The notes: generated from the letters alone by a model not told the origin. A stretch of 64,000 nucleotides of DNA from Monosporascus cannonballus (GCA_004154925.1 QJNS01000173.1:62001-126000); one strand, 5' to 3'. Counted from the stretch's first letter, positions 1 through 12,880 are shown. Made by a program: numbers and translations.

Positions 1-292
1 CAGAACTAAATAATTTATGATATTTAATTTAAAAGATACATATAACTTTTACAACCAAATAAGAGTTATTTAAGTACTTAATTATATTAATAAGATTTAC
101 GAACGTACCAGCAACTTTTTAACGAATAATTAATTATATATTACGAATATATTTCGATATTTTTATTGTATGCTATTTTGACAATATTTTTATTTTTTAA
201 AGGCGGAAAAAGCATATATAAATATGTTTATCAGGTTTTTTAAGTTTTATAAAATATAAAGCTATTTATTAACGCAAAAAAATCGATTTTAG
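1..292 (+). pseudogene. Ty3/gypsy reverse transcriptase fragment (element F, left part)
   Basis: This is the C-terminal half of a reverse transcriptase domain, entering from the left window edge. It aligns base by base with the RT of element A (about 7390-7740). The catalytic box lies at 174-185 and reads Y-F-D-N, a form explained by G-to-A and C-to-T changes of YLDD. Stops interrupt the frame. The coding similarity stops abruptly at 292, at the first base of another element's LTR (G), and resumes at 13892. The five bases tttag (288-292) are repeated at 13892-13896, so this is the left half of an element split by insertion. Confidence 0.8.
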
Positions 293-481
293 TGTACAAG
301 GCTTTACCTAAGAGGTTTGCAATCAGTTACTAATAAAAGTTTATTTTTTAGTTAAAGAGAGAAAAAAGGAAAGATAAGAAATACAGTTATATATATTCGC
401 ATATAAGGCGTTACGTTAATAATGCTTGGTATCGGCGTTTATTAGGTGCTCTATAATAGATCTTTATATAGCTTTATTACA
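293..481 (-). repeat. 3' LTR of element G
   Basis: The stretch starts TG (293) and ends with ca-type bases (tattaca, ending 481). It matches 13705-13891 over its whole length, for example aggctttacctaa, the cgcatataaggcg block and the cttggta-cggcgttt block. Differences are nearly all C/T or G/A. The element is on the - strand, so this copy is the 3' LTR. Confidence 0.8.
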
Positions 482-1900
482 TTATTTTTTATTTTTCTTA
501 AAAAAGGTTAGCTTATTACAAGATCAATAATTGCGTTAATTTTTAATTTTTAATTAATCCGAAATTCGAAAATTTGTCGGTTTCCGAATTAGGTTTAATT
601 TAAGTAATTAACTATAAGTTAATTATGCGTTAAATAGGTTTATATATAAAAACGTATTTACATTTTTATTTATTTTAATTTTCTTTTATAATAATAATTT
701 AATTTGGTAAATTAGCTTTTATTAAGATTTATTATAATGTTTTTATACGTTATTTTGTAACGGCTTAAAATCTGATTAATATGTTATAACGCTGCGAAAA
801 TACCCCGTAAAAAGAACGTTCTTATGTTTTTAGACTTTTTTAGTAAATCGGAATCTGCCAAAATTTTTCGTACGTTACGTATTTATGTCGTCCTGGATAA
901 ATATTTTATCCGTATTCGTAATATATCTTATTTTATTTATATAATTCGTTTTACTAAAAACCTAAACGCATTTTATTTAAATTAATAAAATATGTAATTT
1001 ATTTATATATTATTAATTCGTTATTTTTAAAATATTTATTATTATACGCAAAAAGACGGTCCGTTATTAAATTTACGTTAATTATAATTATTATTATCCC
1101 GAAATAAATTCTTTTTTATTTTTATTAATATATTTTTTATCGTAATTTTCGCATATTTTGCAAATATTTTCAAATATCGATAAATAATTAATACGTTTTG
1201 CAAAATTGCTTTTAATTAAGATTATCGAAATCTTAATAAATTCGGTTTTTTGCGTACTTTTTATATTATTTTATATTGTTAATTTTAATTTAACGGTTGC
1301 TTATATTTAAAAAAAAGTTAATACCCAAACCTTACGTTTACGTTTTAAACTTTTGTACGTTATTCGTTTTGAAATAAATTTATGCTGTTAATTCCTAATT
1401 TATATATTATTTATACGTAAGTTAGGCTGCTAGTTTAGTAGGTTTTTCCGCCCCGTATAGTAAAAAAGTATTAAGTATAAAAATAATAAATCTCGTTATA
1501 TACGTTTTTTTTACGATATTTCCGTATTTTTTCCGTATTGTTTATTAATTTACGTTATAAATTAAATTAATAACCGTTAATATTTATATTATTAATGGTT
1601 TCGAAAACCTTATAATTATAACTTAAGTAATTAAAAAATCCTCATTTTATCGAAATTTAATATAAATAAAACCAAATAATCGAACGTTTTAGGTACGTAA
1701 TTTCCGCATAATGTTAACGTTATAAATTAGTAAGGTAAACCGTCAAACCCATAAGTTTTTAAAATCAATCAAACAATTTCGTATTTAATATATTATTTTT
1801 GTAATTTTTAAAATTTTTAAAATGCTTTATTCGTAAATTATAAAAACGTTATTTTAATATTTATTTGTAAATTACTTAAAGTTATATTTAAGCGGTTTCT
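482..1900 (-). other. G 3' region between integrase and LTR, RIP-degraded
   Basis: AT-rich sequence lies between the integrase core of G and its 3' LTR. It should hold the integrase C-terminal part and the polypurine tract of G, but no domain here is clear enough to name. No intact open reading frame is present on either strand. Confidence 0.4.
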
Positions 1901-3300
1901 CCAAATTTCCTATATCGTTTATATACCGCTCGGCCGGTATTTTTAAGCTGGATTTTTACCCCTTTACTTTCGAGTAATATGCTGCATTTGAAATTAGTTA
2001 TTAATAATTATATCGCCGTATTTTTTTCGAATTATTATAAAGCCGCCGTATTTACGAATTTTTCGAATGGTTCCTAAATTAATTTTTTATACCCTAATTA
2101 TTTTACCTGGATTTAACGTATAAAGCCTTTTTTTATTTTTTTTAATCCGAACTTAAAAAATATTTTTAATTTTAAATTCCGGTACGTTATTTTTTTAAAG
2201 ATAATAAAAAAGGGTTGCATATTTATATTAATTTAATACGTTAAGGGGTTACGGTTTATATGCTTTAATAAATTAATATAAAAACGGTTATAAACTTTTT
2301 TAAGTATTTTTAATTCGATAATATAAAAATTAATTATTTTGGTTACTTAATATTTAGTTTAGAATTATCCTAGCTTTTTCGACGGCCAGGGAATAATAAT
2401 ATTTTTTAAAGATAATTAGATTTTATTATTAATTTCCTATTTTTCGACGAGAAAACAGCATTTATTTATTATTTTTTTCTAAGTTTATTATGCCGCCGTT
2501 ATTACGGCTTAAACGTATTCCGTATTTTTTGGCAATTTTTTAACGAAATTCTTTATTTTTGTATATAATCTTTTTTGGTTGCCGAATTATTTTTTATTTG
2601 GGGAATCGGGTTAACGTAATATTCGTAAAATAAAAAAAAAACTTAATTTTACTAAAACGGTATTTTGGTTATTAATTAGAAATATTGCTCTTGGAAAGAA
2701 CTTATTTTATTTTTATTATAAATACGTTACGAAAGTTCGTAAATAACTTAATACTTTTTAATTAACTTTTTCCGTAAGATTATCGGTTTTTAAGTAATAT
2801 ATAATAAAAAAGCGTTATTTTATTATTATTAATTTGTAAAATCTGGTCCAAAACTCTTTTATTTCATTAATTCCCTTATTACTTACAATAACTTTAAAGA
2901 AAATATAAAGTTTTTAATATGTTTTTATAAATATTTCCGTATATGCTTTTACGTTTATCTTACGTATTATTTTTAGGATTATTATTTTAAATAATTAATT
3001 TATTATAATTATTAAAATATATAAATCGTATTTAAAAATAGCTTGTAAATTGATTTTAAAATCGATCGATAATTTCTTATAAAATCGTTTGAAAACCGGA
3101 AATGATTTTAATAACTTTTTTTTTATTTTTTTATATGTTCTTATAGCTGCGTATATTATAATTCCTGCAGAATTGCTTTATTATATGATATATATCCGGC
3201 CAAAAACAGTTTTTCGAAAATACCATTATCGTAACCTTTTGATCTGGGTGGCCTATTATATGAAAATTATAAATATTTTATATTAAGGCCGTTTTAAGCG
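1901..3300 (-). pseudogene. Integrase remnant of element G
   Basis: Reading the - strand from about 3270 downwards gives GHPDQKVTIMVFSKNCFWPD, then IYHIIKQFCRNYNI and a lysine-rich stretch. This matches the N-terminal zinc-binding (HHCC) domain of Ty3/gypsy integrases: the GHPG-x-KT motif, the NYFWPGM block and C-R-N-C, with the second cysteine changed to tyrosine by G-to-A mutation. The DDE core should follow towards 2 kb; short matches are visible but it is full of stops. An open stretch of 65 codons on the + strand at 3089-3286 is only the antisense of this domain. Confidence 0.65.
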
Positions 3301-4142
3301 GTTTCTAATATAAAATCTAAAAATATTTTCGGGATTAAAAAAAGCCCTTAATATCCAAAGTATATTCCGTAATTAATATTAATAACTTTAATTCCGTAAA
3401 AAAGTTATATTCCCTTTTTATAATAATCTTAATAATGCTATTGTAATTTTTATTATATTTTAACGTTACGTTTTAAAATTTTTAAAGATTTTCGTAATAT
3501 TAAAATATTTGTATTTTTTAATATAACCCGTTATTTTTAATTTTAATGTTAATAACCGTTATCGCATTTTTAATATATTTTTTATGTTTTGTAAGTAATA
3601 TAAATAATTATTTATTTTTTATTAATTAAAATTTTCGTACGGTTTTTAAGTTATTGCTTTCCTTTATAAATATATTTTGTTTTTTACGTAAAAATATATC
3701 GGCCTTAATATTTAAATAGCTGGTACGAAATTGGAAATAAAAATTAGAACGGAATAATTACTTTAATTACTTTATTTAATAATTGTTTAATTTTTTAATA
3801 AGTATAAAATCTTTTAGATTTTTGTAGTTAATAATAATTTTAAACGGGGCTATTATATTACGTAATTTTATATTTTACATTTTTAAACGGTTTATTATTA
3901 TTAAAAATCTTTTATTATATATTTCGTAACTAATTTTAACGGGTTTTAACTTTTTAATATAATAAGTAATTAAGCATAATATTTTTAATTTATTTATTTC
4001 AGATAAATAATTTTTATATATTATCTCTAAATATGTTTGCTTTTAATATTATAAGTTTTTCGGGATTTTATTACGTTAAGATCTATATCTTTATAAAGAC
4101 ATTTTTAAAACGTTTAAATGTTATTTTTTTTAATAAAATAAA
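3301..4142 (-). pseudogene. RNase H region of element G
   Basis: By position this is the RNase H part of G's polyprotein, directly continuing the reverse transcriptase found at 10869-11660 on the far side of element A. Residue-level similarity is weak and the frame has many stops. The identification rests mainly on the order of domains and on the exact junction with A (left target-site copy ataaa at 4138-4142). Confidence 0.45.
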
Positions 4143-4515
4143 TGTTACGACCCAAACCCGAATCAGTCGTAAAAACGGTCGAATCTATATAAAAAGGATT
4201 ACGTGATTTGGATTTCTTTCAATATTAAAATTTAAATAAATCCATACAAAATTAATCGAATTTAATAATATTAAATTTATTACAGTACTAAGATTTAATA
4301 AAAATTTAATTAATTTATAAAGAGTATATCCGCTAATTATTTCTATAATATAAATAATATCAGTTGGTAATATAATATCCTTACCTAAGGCACTTTTGAA
4401 ATTACAATACATAATACGATTATTATATTTATTGCTTAAATTTTCATAATATTTCTGTTAATATAAACCCGTACGATTAAGGTTTAATAATTGGTTAAAT
4501 TATATAGCTATTAAA
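4143..4515 (+). repeat. 5' LTR of element A
   Basis: It begins TGTTACGACCC and ends gctattaaa, the mutated counterpart of gccgtcaca at the other LTR. It matches 10490-10863 and the solo LTR at 28119-28490 along its length. Its U3 half (gacccaaacccgaatcagtc onward) differs from the U3 of elements B to F, while the R/U5 half (aacccgtacgattaaggttt) is shared by all of them. Confidence 0.85.
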
Positions 4516-6010
4516 CTTTGCAATTTTTTGTTTAATAATACCATTAAATTTTGAGCAATATTTAATATTATTCAAATATTAATTAGCTTTTAGAAAACCC
4601 TTATTTAATAACTTTAAATTCGAATCCGGAAACTAGAAAAAAAATCCGATAAATTAAGGTTACGCCATTTATCTAAGCCTTTTTCGCCTACATAAAGCCT
4701 AAAAAACCAGAACCTTATAATGGGAAAAATAATTTTTAAACCTTTGTAATTTAGGTATGAATTTATTTTCGTTTTCTAAATTTTAGCGACCCGGCGGAAA
4801 AAGTGCTAATAATAGGAATATGTTTAACGGAAAATGCTGTTAACTAATTTAAACTTATTATGAAAAATCTTTTAGAAATAAGAAAGTTAAATAAAAAAAC
4901 TTTATTAATAAGATTTTCTTATTTTATATTAATTTCGCAAATAAAATACGTAATATTTTCAGGAATCCGGATAAAAAACGAATTACGGCTTAATAATTGC
5001 TATAATTTCGATACAAAAATTACGTTTAAATATATTGTAATTTTTAAAAGCTTTACGGCTCAAGTAAAATAAGAAAATAACGAAACTAATATTTTTATTA
5101 ACATGTTTTATAAAGGGTTAAAAGATAATATAAAAAATGAAATTATTCGGATTAAGTAATTAATTACCTTAAACCGGTATATTACAAAAATAATTAAAAT
5201 TAATAATCGACAAGTTAAAAAACGATAAAAAAAGGGATAATATGCCTTATTTTCGAGATATAAGAAACTTAACCAGAAAAAGAAATAAAACGTATCTTTT
5301 ACTTTTTACGAAACGGCGCCAGGACTTATAAAACTCGGCGTTATTTATAAATAAAATTAAAGCCAAATTAAATGCTTTAATTATAGCAAAATGGGATATA
5401 AGGCTTATAAATGCAAAAAGCCTAAAAAATTACAATAAAATAATTAAACCCTTATATTAAAAAACAGTCTAAAAACAACTAAAAAAACGATAATAAAATT
5501 ATTAACGTAATTTAAACTAAATAAGTATCAAGTTTACGGTAAAAGGTTTAATAAGGACTATTACGATAAGAAATTCGACGCGAAATGCGAAAAGCCAGAA
5601 AGCTAGCTTAATAAATATCGCAAATATAGCAAAAAGTATTATAAAAATAATTACGTAAATATTAGAATTGGATAAAAAGTTTATCCCGGAATCCTTAATC
5701 GATATAGCAGAATGCACGTTATATACTGTCGACGACGAAAATATCCCGGTTACAAAAAATGAAAATAATATATTTACGAACGAATTATCCGTATATATTA
5801 TAAAGAAATCGATTTTCTAAATCGTACCGGAGATAATAAAGACGATAAGCAATAATATCGATATTTTCGAACCATAACTCTAGGAAATATTTAACGGCTC
5901 GCCAAAGCAGAAAATTAGCCCGAAAGAAAATAATGCTCGCAGGAAAACACTTTTTATCGGTTTAGATAATATAATCATTAAACGAAAAAGGAATTAATCC
6001 AGCGTACGGT
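4516..6010 (+). pseudogene. gag remnant of element A with CCHC zinc knuckle
   Basis: This is the capsid/nucleocapsid part of A. At 5373-5417 the frame reads C-F-N-Y-S-K-M-G-Y-K-A-Y-K-C-K-K. It keeps the C-x2-C-x4-H-x4-C spacing of a retroviral-type zinc knuckle, with the second Cys and the His changed to Tyr by G-to-A and C-to-T transitions. The capsid part upstream (about 4550-5350) is equivalent to 23950-24940 in B and 62250-63230 in E. No full-length frame survives; short open stretches here, such as 4860-5072, are fragments of it. Confidence 0.65.
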
Positions 6011-6419
6011 AAAAAGGTACTGTCAGAAAGTTATTACGAATTTTTATATTCAGTTAATATTTATTATAAACCTTTACGAAAAGAAAGTTATTAAGAAAAA
6101 AATACGTCAGTTTATAGGAGATTTTTGAAACGATAGTTAGGACGACGTATAATGAGATGTAATCGTAAATATAAAAAAACAATTTATTCGATAAGGAAAA
6201 GAACTGCAAAAAATTTAAAAGCAACTGATACGATTCGAAGAAATAATACGCCGGCAATAACGATAAATATGGCAACTTAATGCGTTAAACGAAAAAAATA
6301 CAAATAAAGTTCGATAAATTCGAATAAAAATTAAAAAAAGGTTATTTGTAAAAGAGCCGTAAAATAACGAAACCCAAAGAAATTAAAGGGAATTCCCAAA
6401 AAGGGTTTTAAACGTAACG

Positions 6420-6640
6420 ATAAAAAACGTTAATAACTTTATTATCTTAGAAATACGAATTGGAACGTATCGGTATATCGTAATAGTGAATTGCGGAATT
6501 CTAGGCGGGAATTATATTGCACCGGACGTGGTTAACAATCTTAAATTACTATAAAGATATAAATTAAAACCCTATACAATAACGAATGCCAAATATTAGG
6601 AATTCGCTTACGATAATAAAATAAATATACGCAAAATTAA
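6420..6640 (+). pseudogene. Retropepsin-like aspartic protease remnant of element A
   Basis: The frame around 6478-6560 reads V-I-V-N-C-G-I-L-G-G-N-Y-I-A-P-D-V-V-N-N-L-K-L. This is the active-site block of Ty3/gypsy proteases, where D-C-G-A-S-G-N-F-I is usual. The catalytic Asp is replaced by Asn (G-to-A), so the enzyme would be dead even without the surrounding stops. The same block is readable at about 26042 in B and 58455 in D. Confidence 0.7.
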
Positions 6641-7129
6641 TTATTTCGAGATTTTTATTTAAAAACGATACCAGATAATTAATTTCGATATCGTTTTATT
6701 TGGGAATTAGGATATAATTTTAAAATTATTATGGATACGCAAATACGGAATTTTGATTAATGGCAGGATTAGCTAGATAAAGTTCGCATTATATCCTGTT
6801 AATAGATACAAGAAGAAAAAATTAAGATGTTAATATTTAATCGATAATAACGACGAATATAAATATACGGATACGATAAAAATTTTATTATCTAAAGGAA
6901 TAAAACATAAGAAAAAAATGGGAATTAAAGAAAAATACGACGTATCGTTATTATTATTAAAACGAAATTAAACCAATTAAATAACGACTTAAAAAACAAA
7001 AATAACAGCTTAAGCAATTAGAAAATCTAATTACTATGTTATTATAATACTATAGATATAAATAGCTTTTTAAGAAAGAGCTCGATACAAAATTATTAGA
7101 ATATAGCGAATAAAATTATGAAATAGTTT

Positions 7130-8480
7130 TTAAAAAAGGATTTTCGACAAAGTTTTACTTTATTTATAATTTTAACGGAAACGAATTACGTACTTTCAAA
7201 GAATACTTAGAGGATCGGTTACAGAAAGGATGGATTCGACTTTCGAAATTATTAATAGGATATCCGATATTTTTTATGTTAAAAAAAACGGAAAATTACG
7301 ATTTATAAGTAATTATCAACAATTAAACGATATTATTATTAAGAATTAAATATTATTATTGTTGATTAAGGAAATAAAAAACCGATTTTACGGAACTAAA
7401 TGGTTTATCATATTCTATTTTAAAGATACATATAACATTATTAAGATTAAAAAAGGATACGAATAAAAAATAGCTTTTAGGACGAAATACAAATTGTTTA
7501 AGTATTTGGTTACGTTAATAAGATTTACGAATATACCAGTAATTTTTTAACGAATGGTAAATTACGTATTACGAAAGTATTTCGATATTTTCGTCGTTTG
7601 TTATTTTGATAACATTTTTATTTTTTTAAAAACGAAAAAAGTATATGTAATATATATTTATAAAGTTTTTTAAGTTTTACAGGACGTAAGGTTATTTATT
7701 AATGTGGTAAAAAGTTAGTTTCATATATAAAAAGTGGAATATCTGGGATATAATATTATCTTAGGATATATTAGAATAGATTTTAAGAAAATCCCTGTAA
7801 TTACGAAATGGCAGACGTTAACGATAGTTAAAAAGGTACAAGTATTCTTTGGATTCGTTAATTATTACAGGAAATTTATTTAAAACTTTAGCAAAATAAT
7901 TATACTCTTAATAAACCTTACGAAAATGAAAAAGACCTTAAATAGACGCTAATTACAGAAAAAGTATTTCGGAATATTAAGAAAACGATTATTAATAAGT
8001 TAATATTAATTATATACGATTTAAACCGCCCTGTTAAGCTAAAAACCGATATTTCGGATTATACGTTAAACGTAATAATTGGATAACGAAATAATTAAGA
8101 CAAATTGTATTTTATTATATTCTTTTTATAAAAATTAACAGGAGCCGAAATTAATTACGGTATTCCAGATAAGGAATTTATGGCCATCATTATGGTATTT
8201 CGCCAGTTTAGATACTTTTTAAAAGGAAGTTTGTATTAGGTTAAGCTTTATACGGATTATTAAAATTTTATTTAATTGATTATAACCCGAAAATTTATAA
8301 AACAATAATTAAAATATGTAAAGAAAATTGGCGAATTTTGATTTTGTTATTATTTATAGGATAGGTTCAGAAAATAATAAAGCAGATATTTTAAATAAGC
8401 GGCTAAATTTCGAAAAAAAATTGATTAAAATTAGCTACATAATTTTCGATACTATTTTAAAAGGATATTTATGCTTATAA
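7130..8480 (+). pseudogene. Reverse transcriptase and RNase H remnant of element A
   Basis: The RT reads through scattered stops: F-Y-V-K-K-N-G-K-L-R-F near 7268, Y-Q-Q-L-N-D-I, W-F-I-I-F-Y-F-K-D-T-Y-N, K-I-A-F-R-T-K-Y, F-K-Y-L-V, and the catalytic box Y-F-D-N at 7602-7613, where the family has YLDD. The connection domain follows (aagtggaatatctggg, then FFGFVNYYRKF-like at about 7850). RNase H then runs to about 8450, ending in the N-A-D-x-L-S-R-type motif before the integrase. Each domain lies at the position expected for Ty3/gypsy. Confidence 0.85.
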
Positions 8481-8499
8481 CAGATTGCGATAATTCGGG

Positions 8500-9855
8500 C
8501 AGTAGTTTTTAATATATATTAAACGATTTAATAATATAACGATAATTTCTTAGAAAATTAAAAAAAACAGAAAAAATATAAGTTTCAAAAATTATTAAAA
8601 GAATTTGGTATAAAAAATATATGAACGTTAGTTATACGCATATTTAGAAATTTATAAAACTGAAAAACGGTTTTAACATATATATTTTTTTTCTTAAAAT
8701 AAAATTAACTGTATAAAAAATTAGACGGCAATACGATATTTGCGTTAAAATAAAGATTTAACGATATAAACCATACGAAAAATTATAGCTATTATTAATC
8801 GCAAAATAATCATAGTATTTAATTATATTTGATTTTATTATTAAATTTTTTACATTAAAAATCTAGTTACGGGAATATATAATGACGGCATTGTCGTAAT
8901 TATCGACCGATTTTCGAAATTCTTTTATTTTTTATTATATTACGAAAATATAAACGCCGAAAATATAATATATATTTTCTTTAAATATATTTTTAATTAA
9001 TATGGATTACTAATAAAAACTATCTTAAATAAAAAATTAATATATGTATTTAAAATTTGATAAAGCTTGATAATATCAATCGATTTAAATCATAAATTTT
9101 TAGCGCATTTAAACCTTAAACGGATAAATAAATGGAATAAACGAATTAAACTTTAAAAACTTATTTACGATATTATATTAATTACGAACAAAATAACTAG
9201 GTTAAGAAATTATTAATTATATAAGTAACTTATAATATTAGTTATTACGAAATTATTAAAATAATATCTGTAAATATAAATTTTATTTTTATTTTAGAAA
9301 TTTATAAAAAACTACGTAATAATTATTTAATTAATATCAAAATAATCATTATATCAAAATAATTACGATAGCTGTATTAGGAAATAATAGAATTCGAATT
9401 CGTACAAAATCAAATAAATAAGTATTATAACTAAAAAAAGTTAAAAGGATTAATTTTTAAAAAGGGAGAAATAATTTTTTTCGCCACCACAAATATTTAA
9501 ACAAAAGGATTTAATAAAAAACTCGATTTTAAATATATCGGTCCATAAAGAATTACCAAGAAAATCTTAAAAAGTAATTATTAATTGGAATTTCTAGCAA
9601 AAGTTAAATTTTGTTCAATTTTTTACGTTTTTTTATTCGAATTAGTAACAAATATAATTAAAGTACATACGATACAAAATAACGTAAAGGTAAAAAACGA
9701 ATAAACGTACGAAATAGAAAAGATTTTCGATATGCGAAAACAAAACGGATTTACCTGGTATTTGATTAAATAGAAAAAATATCCAAATTCCGAAAATATC
9801 TGGGAACCCGTTAAGAACCTTATTGCCGCCTAGCGCCTATTGAAAAGCTTTTACC
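8500..9855 (+). pseudogene. Integrase with C-terminal chromodomain, remnant of element A
   Basis: The zinc-binding part lies around 8620-8800 and the catalytic core around 8820-9300; gacggcattgtcgtaattat (8893-8912), followed by cgaccg, gives D-G-I-V-V-I-I-D-R. After a basic linker, 9708-9853 reads Y-E-I-E-K-I-F-D-M-R-K-Q-N-G-F, then W-Y-L-I-K-stop-K-K-Y-P-N-S-E-N-I-W-E-P-V-K-N-L. This is a chromodomain: the YLVKWKGY-P-D-S-x-N-T-W-E-P pattern with a TGG-to-TAG stop. A chromodomain places the family with chromoviruses, whose integrases bind methylated histone tails. The same domain ends the pol of B, C, D and F. Confidence 0.85.
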
Positions 9856-10489
9856 GATAGCAACGGGCTCGCCAAAAAGGGCCCCCCAGTTAAGGTCCTT
9901 AGGAATGGATCAGTTCAGGGAGTTAAGAAGTAGAACGGAAAAGGAAATCTCGGCCTCCGCATGCTCCTATTTGTTTAATTCGTCCACTAACTGAAATCCG
10001 CGATTAATAATTTTGATTTCCTTAACGTAAAGAAATTTTTTTAACGACGAAAACAAAAAAAGAGATTAATGGTTTCGACGATGTTACGCTATTTACGCAT
10101 AAGATCTTTTTTTAACTTTTGTTAAAGGCGCAAAAGCGTTATTTTAGCAACAGCTTTTTCGCGATTTAAACGATCTTTTTTTTCTTAATACGACGTAAAA
10201 AGTTATTTGGAATATTAAAGTTATTGCAGGAACGACAGTTCTTAATATATTTATTATAACGACGAATTTCTTCGATTATTTAATATTAGGTACCATTTTC
10301 GAAATAAGGCGTATACAGCATTACCTTAAAACCAAACTTAATAATATAAGCGGCTAGGAAATCTAGGCTTTTGTTTAATTAGGACGATTACGAAATTTGC
10401 GGTTAGCAATACGACCCGCTATGATAAGTATTAAGGACTTATTAAGAAAAAAATCTTTAAGGGCAAAGATCTTAGGAAAAGGGAGATCG
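9856..10489 (+). other. Spacer between chromodomain and 3' LTR of element A
   Basis: About 630 bp without a convincing gene. The first part (9865-10010) is notably GC-richer, with a run gggcccccc and gaatggatcagttcaggg, and has no counterpart in B, C or D, whose spacers share another sequence. The last bases before the LTR (aggaaaagggagatcg) are purine-rich and are the probable polypurine tract that primes plus-strand synthesis. An open frame at 10397-10603 runs into the LTR and looks fortuitous. Confidence 0.5.
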
Positions 10490-10863
10490 TATTACGACCC
10501 AAACTCGGATCGGTCGCAAAAACGGTCGGATTTACACAAAAAGGATTACGTAATTTGGATTTCTTTTAGGCATCAAGATCTAAATAAATCTATACAGAAC
10601 TAATCGAATCTAATAACGTTAAATCTGTTACGGTATCAAAATCCAATAAAAATCTAATTAATCTGTAAAAGATATATACGCTTATTATTTCCATAATTTA
10701 GATAATACCAGCTTGCAATACAACATCGTTACCTAAGGTACCTTTGAAATTACGAGACGTAATATAATTATTATATTTATTGCTTAGATTCCCACGATAC
10801 TCCTGCCAACATAAACCCGTACGACTAAGGTTTAATAGTTGATTAAATCGCATAGCCGTCACA
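10490..10863 (+). repeat. 3' LTR of element A
   Basis: It starts ta (TG changed by G-to-A) followed by ttacgacccaaactcgg and ends gccgtcaca at 10863. It is 374 bp against 373 bp for the 5' copy. It keeps more C and G than the 5' LTR, so the two copies were mutated unevenly. Confidence 0.85.
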
Positions 10864-10868
10864 ATAAG

Positions 10869-11660
10869 GTTTTTTTCCGGGTTAGGATTATTAACGGTAC
10901 CGATATATCTGCGTAATAAGTTATAAAGCTACGGTAAAAATTTACGAACCCTAAGAAATTTCGAATTTTTTTAAATATTTTAAAAATTTCCTATTTTTTG
11001 ATTGTACGTAATTTTTCGGGGTCCATTTATATCTTCTTCCCGGCGTTGATGATAAATCTAAGATATTGTGTTGTTTTTACGATAAATTCGTATTTGAAAA
11101 TATCTAAATTTAAATCTATTTTTCTTAAGCGGCTTAGAAACTTTTTTATTTTTTGTATGTAATCTTTTTTAAATACGAAGGAAAAAATAAAGATATCGTT
11201 TATATACGTTAAGTAAAAAATATCGAGGTACTTCTTTAAAACCCCGTTAATATATCGCTAGAAAATCGTAAAAACTCCGTATAAGCCAAACGGTATTACT
11301 AGTTATTCGTATAAGCCGAAACGCATTCGGAATGCCATTTTTCATTTATTTTCTTTTTTAATCCTAATTTTATAAAACTTTATTTGGACGTTTATTTTCG
11401 TAAATTATTTAGCGTAGAAAGATAATTATAAAGTTTCCGAAATAAAGGATAAAAAGTAACGTTTTTTTTCGGTTATTATCTTTACTATCCGATAATTATA
11501 ATAAAAATATAACCCTTTTCGGGGTTTTTTTTACAAATAAAACCGGAACTTTTACGGGCGAATTATTAATACAGATATACCTTTTATTTAAAAGTTTCGT
11601 TGAGGTTTTCCTTAAGGTTAATAACTTGTCCTTAGTTATATTATATAAAAGCCCTTATAA
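10869..11660 (-). pseudogene. Reverse transcriptase remnant of element G
   Basis: The - strand reads M-A-F-R-M-R-F-G-L-Y-E-stop-L-V-I-P-F-G-L near 11330, then R-Y-I-N-G-V-L-K-K-Y-L-D-I-F, and the catalytic box Y-I-N-D at 11195-11206 (family YIDD, one Asp changed to Asn). After it come Y-L-R-F-I-I-N-A-G-K and F-L-G-F-V-N-F-Y-R-S-F-I around 10950, the end-of-RT signature of Ty3/gypsy elements. It stops at the inserted element A, and G continues at 4142. Residues differ clearly from the A/B family. Confidence 0.82.
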
Positions 11661-12880
11661 TGCTGGTATTTTATTCTTTATTTCGTTTCTGCGTAATAGG
11701 ATTACATAATTTATTCCGAGGTGGGATAAAGATAAAGTATTGCTTAGTTTTTTGTGAAATGACTTCCGAAACGTTTTTAATTTAAACGGAAACTTTTTAT
11801 TAACCTCTATTTTTTTAGGCGTTAACGCCTTATTAATATCGGTCAAAATAATTGAAAATAATTAAACTTCTTATCTGGTTGTTTTAATTTTTTTTTCCGA
11901 AATTTTACCGCGAAAACGGCAATTAAAATTGTTTTTGTTTCGTAAACTTTTATATATTATTTTTTCAGACTTTATATTTTTTTCTGAACCTTTGTATAAC
12001 TTATTACGCTTACTATTAAAAGGTATTTTTGCGTTAGATATACGACGTCGTAATTTCCATTTAAGGTTTCTCCAAAATTAAGTGATAATTAAAATTATTA
12101 ATAATATATGCGAATATCCTGATTTAAAACCGTCGATATTTATCTTTATATATTGTTTTCTTAATTCTTTTTCGCCGTTATCGGCTTTTCTTTTCGAACT
12201 TTTTTTAATTCGCGTAATTTTATTAAAATACGTAATAACCGTAAATGTTTTATAAACGTTTTACTTATTACGGCAAAATATTTATACCCTTAATTAATAA
12301 AAACTTTTATAAATCTTTTTAGTTAATATATATATCGATAGTAAATAAATTGCCGTTTATATTTTGTTTCGCGATATTCATCTTAATTTGGGTTATTTTT
12401 CGTTTTTGAACGCGTCGATATTTAAAAGTTATTTTTTTTTTCCTTTTTTGCTTTTAGATTTCGACTTTTTATTTTCGTACGTTTTTAACGAATTAATCTT
12501 TTCTTATAATTCTTTTACTAGTAAAAACGAGCGGTAATTCGCCTTATAATTAGGACGTTTATAACGTAAATAAAGGTCTTTCATTTTGTAAACGTTCCGT
12601 TCTTTTTAAGTTATTTATTATACGTATTATTTCGGTATTGAAGATAAGGTTTAAGGTCCTTATTTTTGCCGTTTTATTGTCAAAATACCCGTTATGTTTA
12701 TATTATTGTTTAAGTTATTTTTCGCTTGGTTATTACCGTCTAATTAAGGTATTAAAAAGTTATTCGTTTTTTTTGTTGCATTATTTATCTATATATTATA
12801 ATTTTCAAAAGAAATTTATTAAAATTAAAATTTAAGTGAATTTCTTATTTACTCCTTTTTTTAAAAACGTAAGTTTTATT
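11661..12880 (-). pseudogene. gag-pol middle of element G, not resolved
   Basis: This is the region between the gag-like block and the reverse transcriptase of G; it should contain the nucleocapsid and protease. I could not find a certain zinc knuckle or protease box. Lysine-rich, stop-filled translations are all that remains. Small open stretches here (11655-11846 on -, 12638-12835 on +) look like chance products of the AT-rich sequence. Confidence 0.35.

Larger units (their letters stand above)
4143..10863 (+). mobile_element. Element A: full-length chromodomain Ty3/gypsy retrotransposon
   Basis: A is complete at 6721 bp. LTRs lie at 4143-4515 and 10490-10863. The flanking 5-bp target copies are ataaa (4138-4142) and ataag (10864-10868), which differ by one G/A transition. 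On the + strand the internal order is gag with a CCHC knuckle, aspartic protease, reverse transcriptase, RNase H, integrase and a C-terminal chromodomain. That order defines chromoviruses, which target integration through the chromodomain. All frames are broken by RIP-type changes, so A is non-autonomous. It is inserted in element G and is the youngest layer of this stack. Confidence 0.88.

Noticed and set aside
3089..3286. 65-codon open frame on the + strand
   Set aside because: It is antisense to the readable integrase zinc-binding domain of element G.
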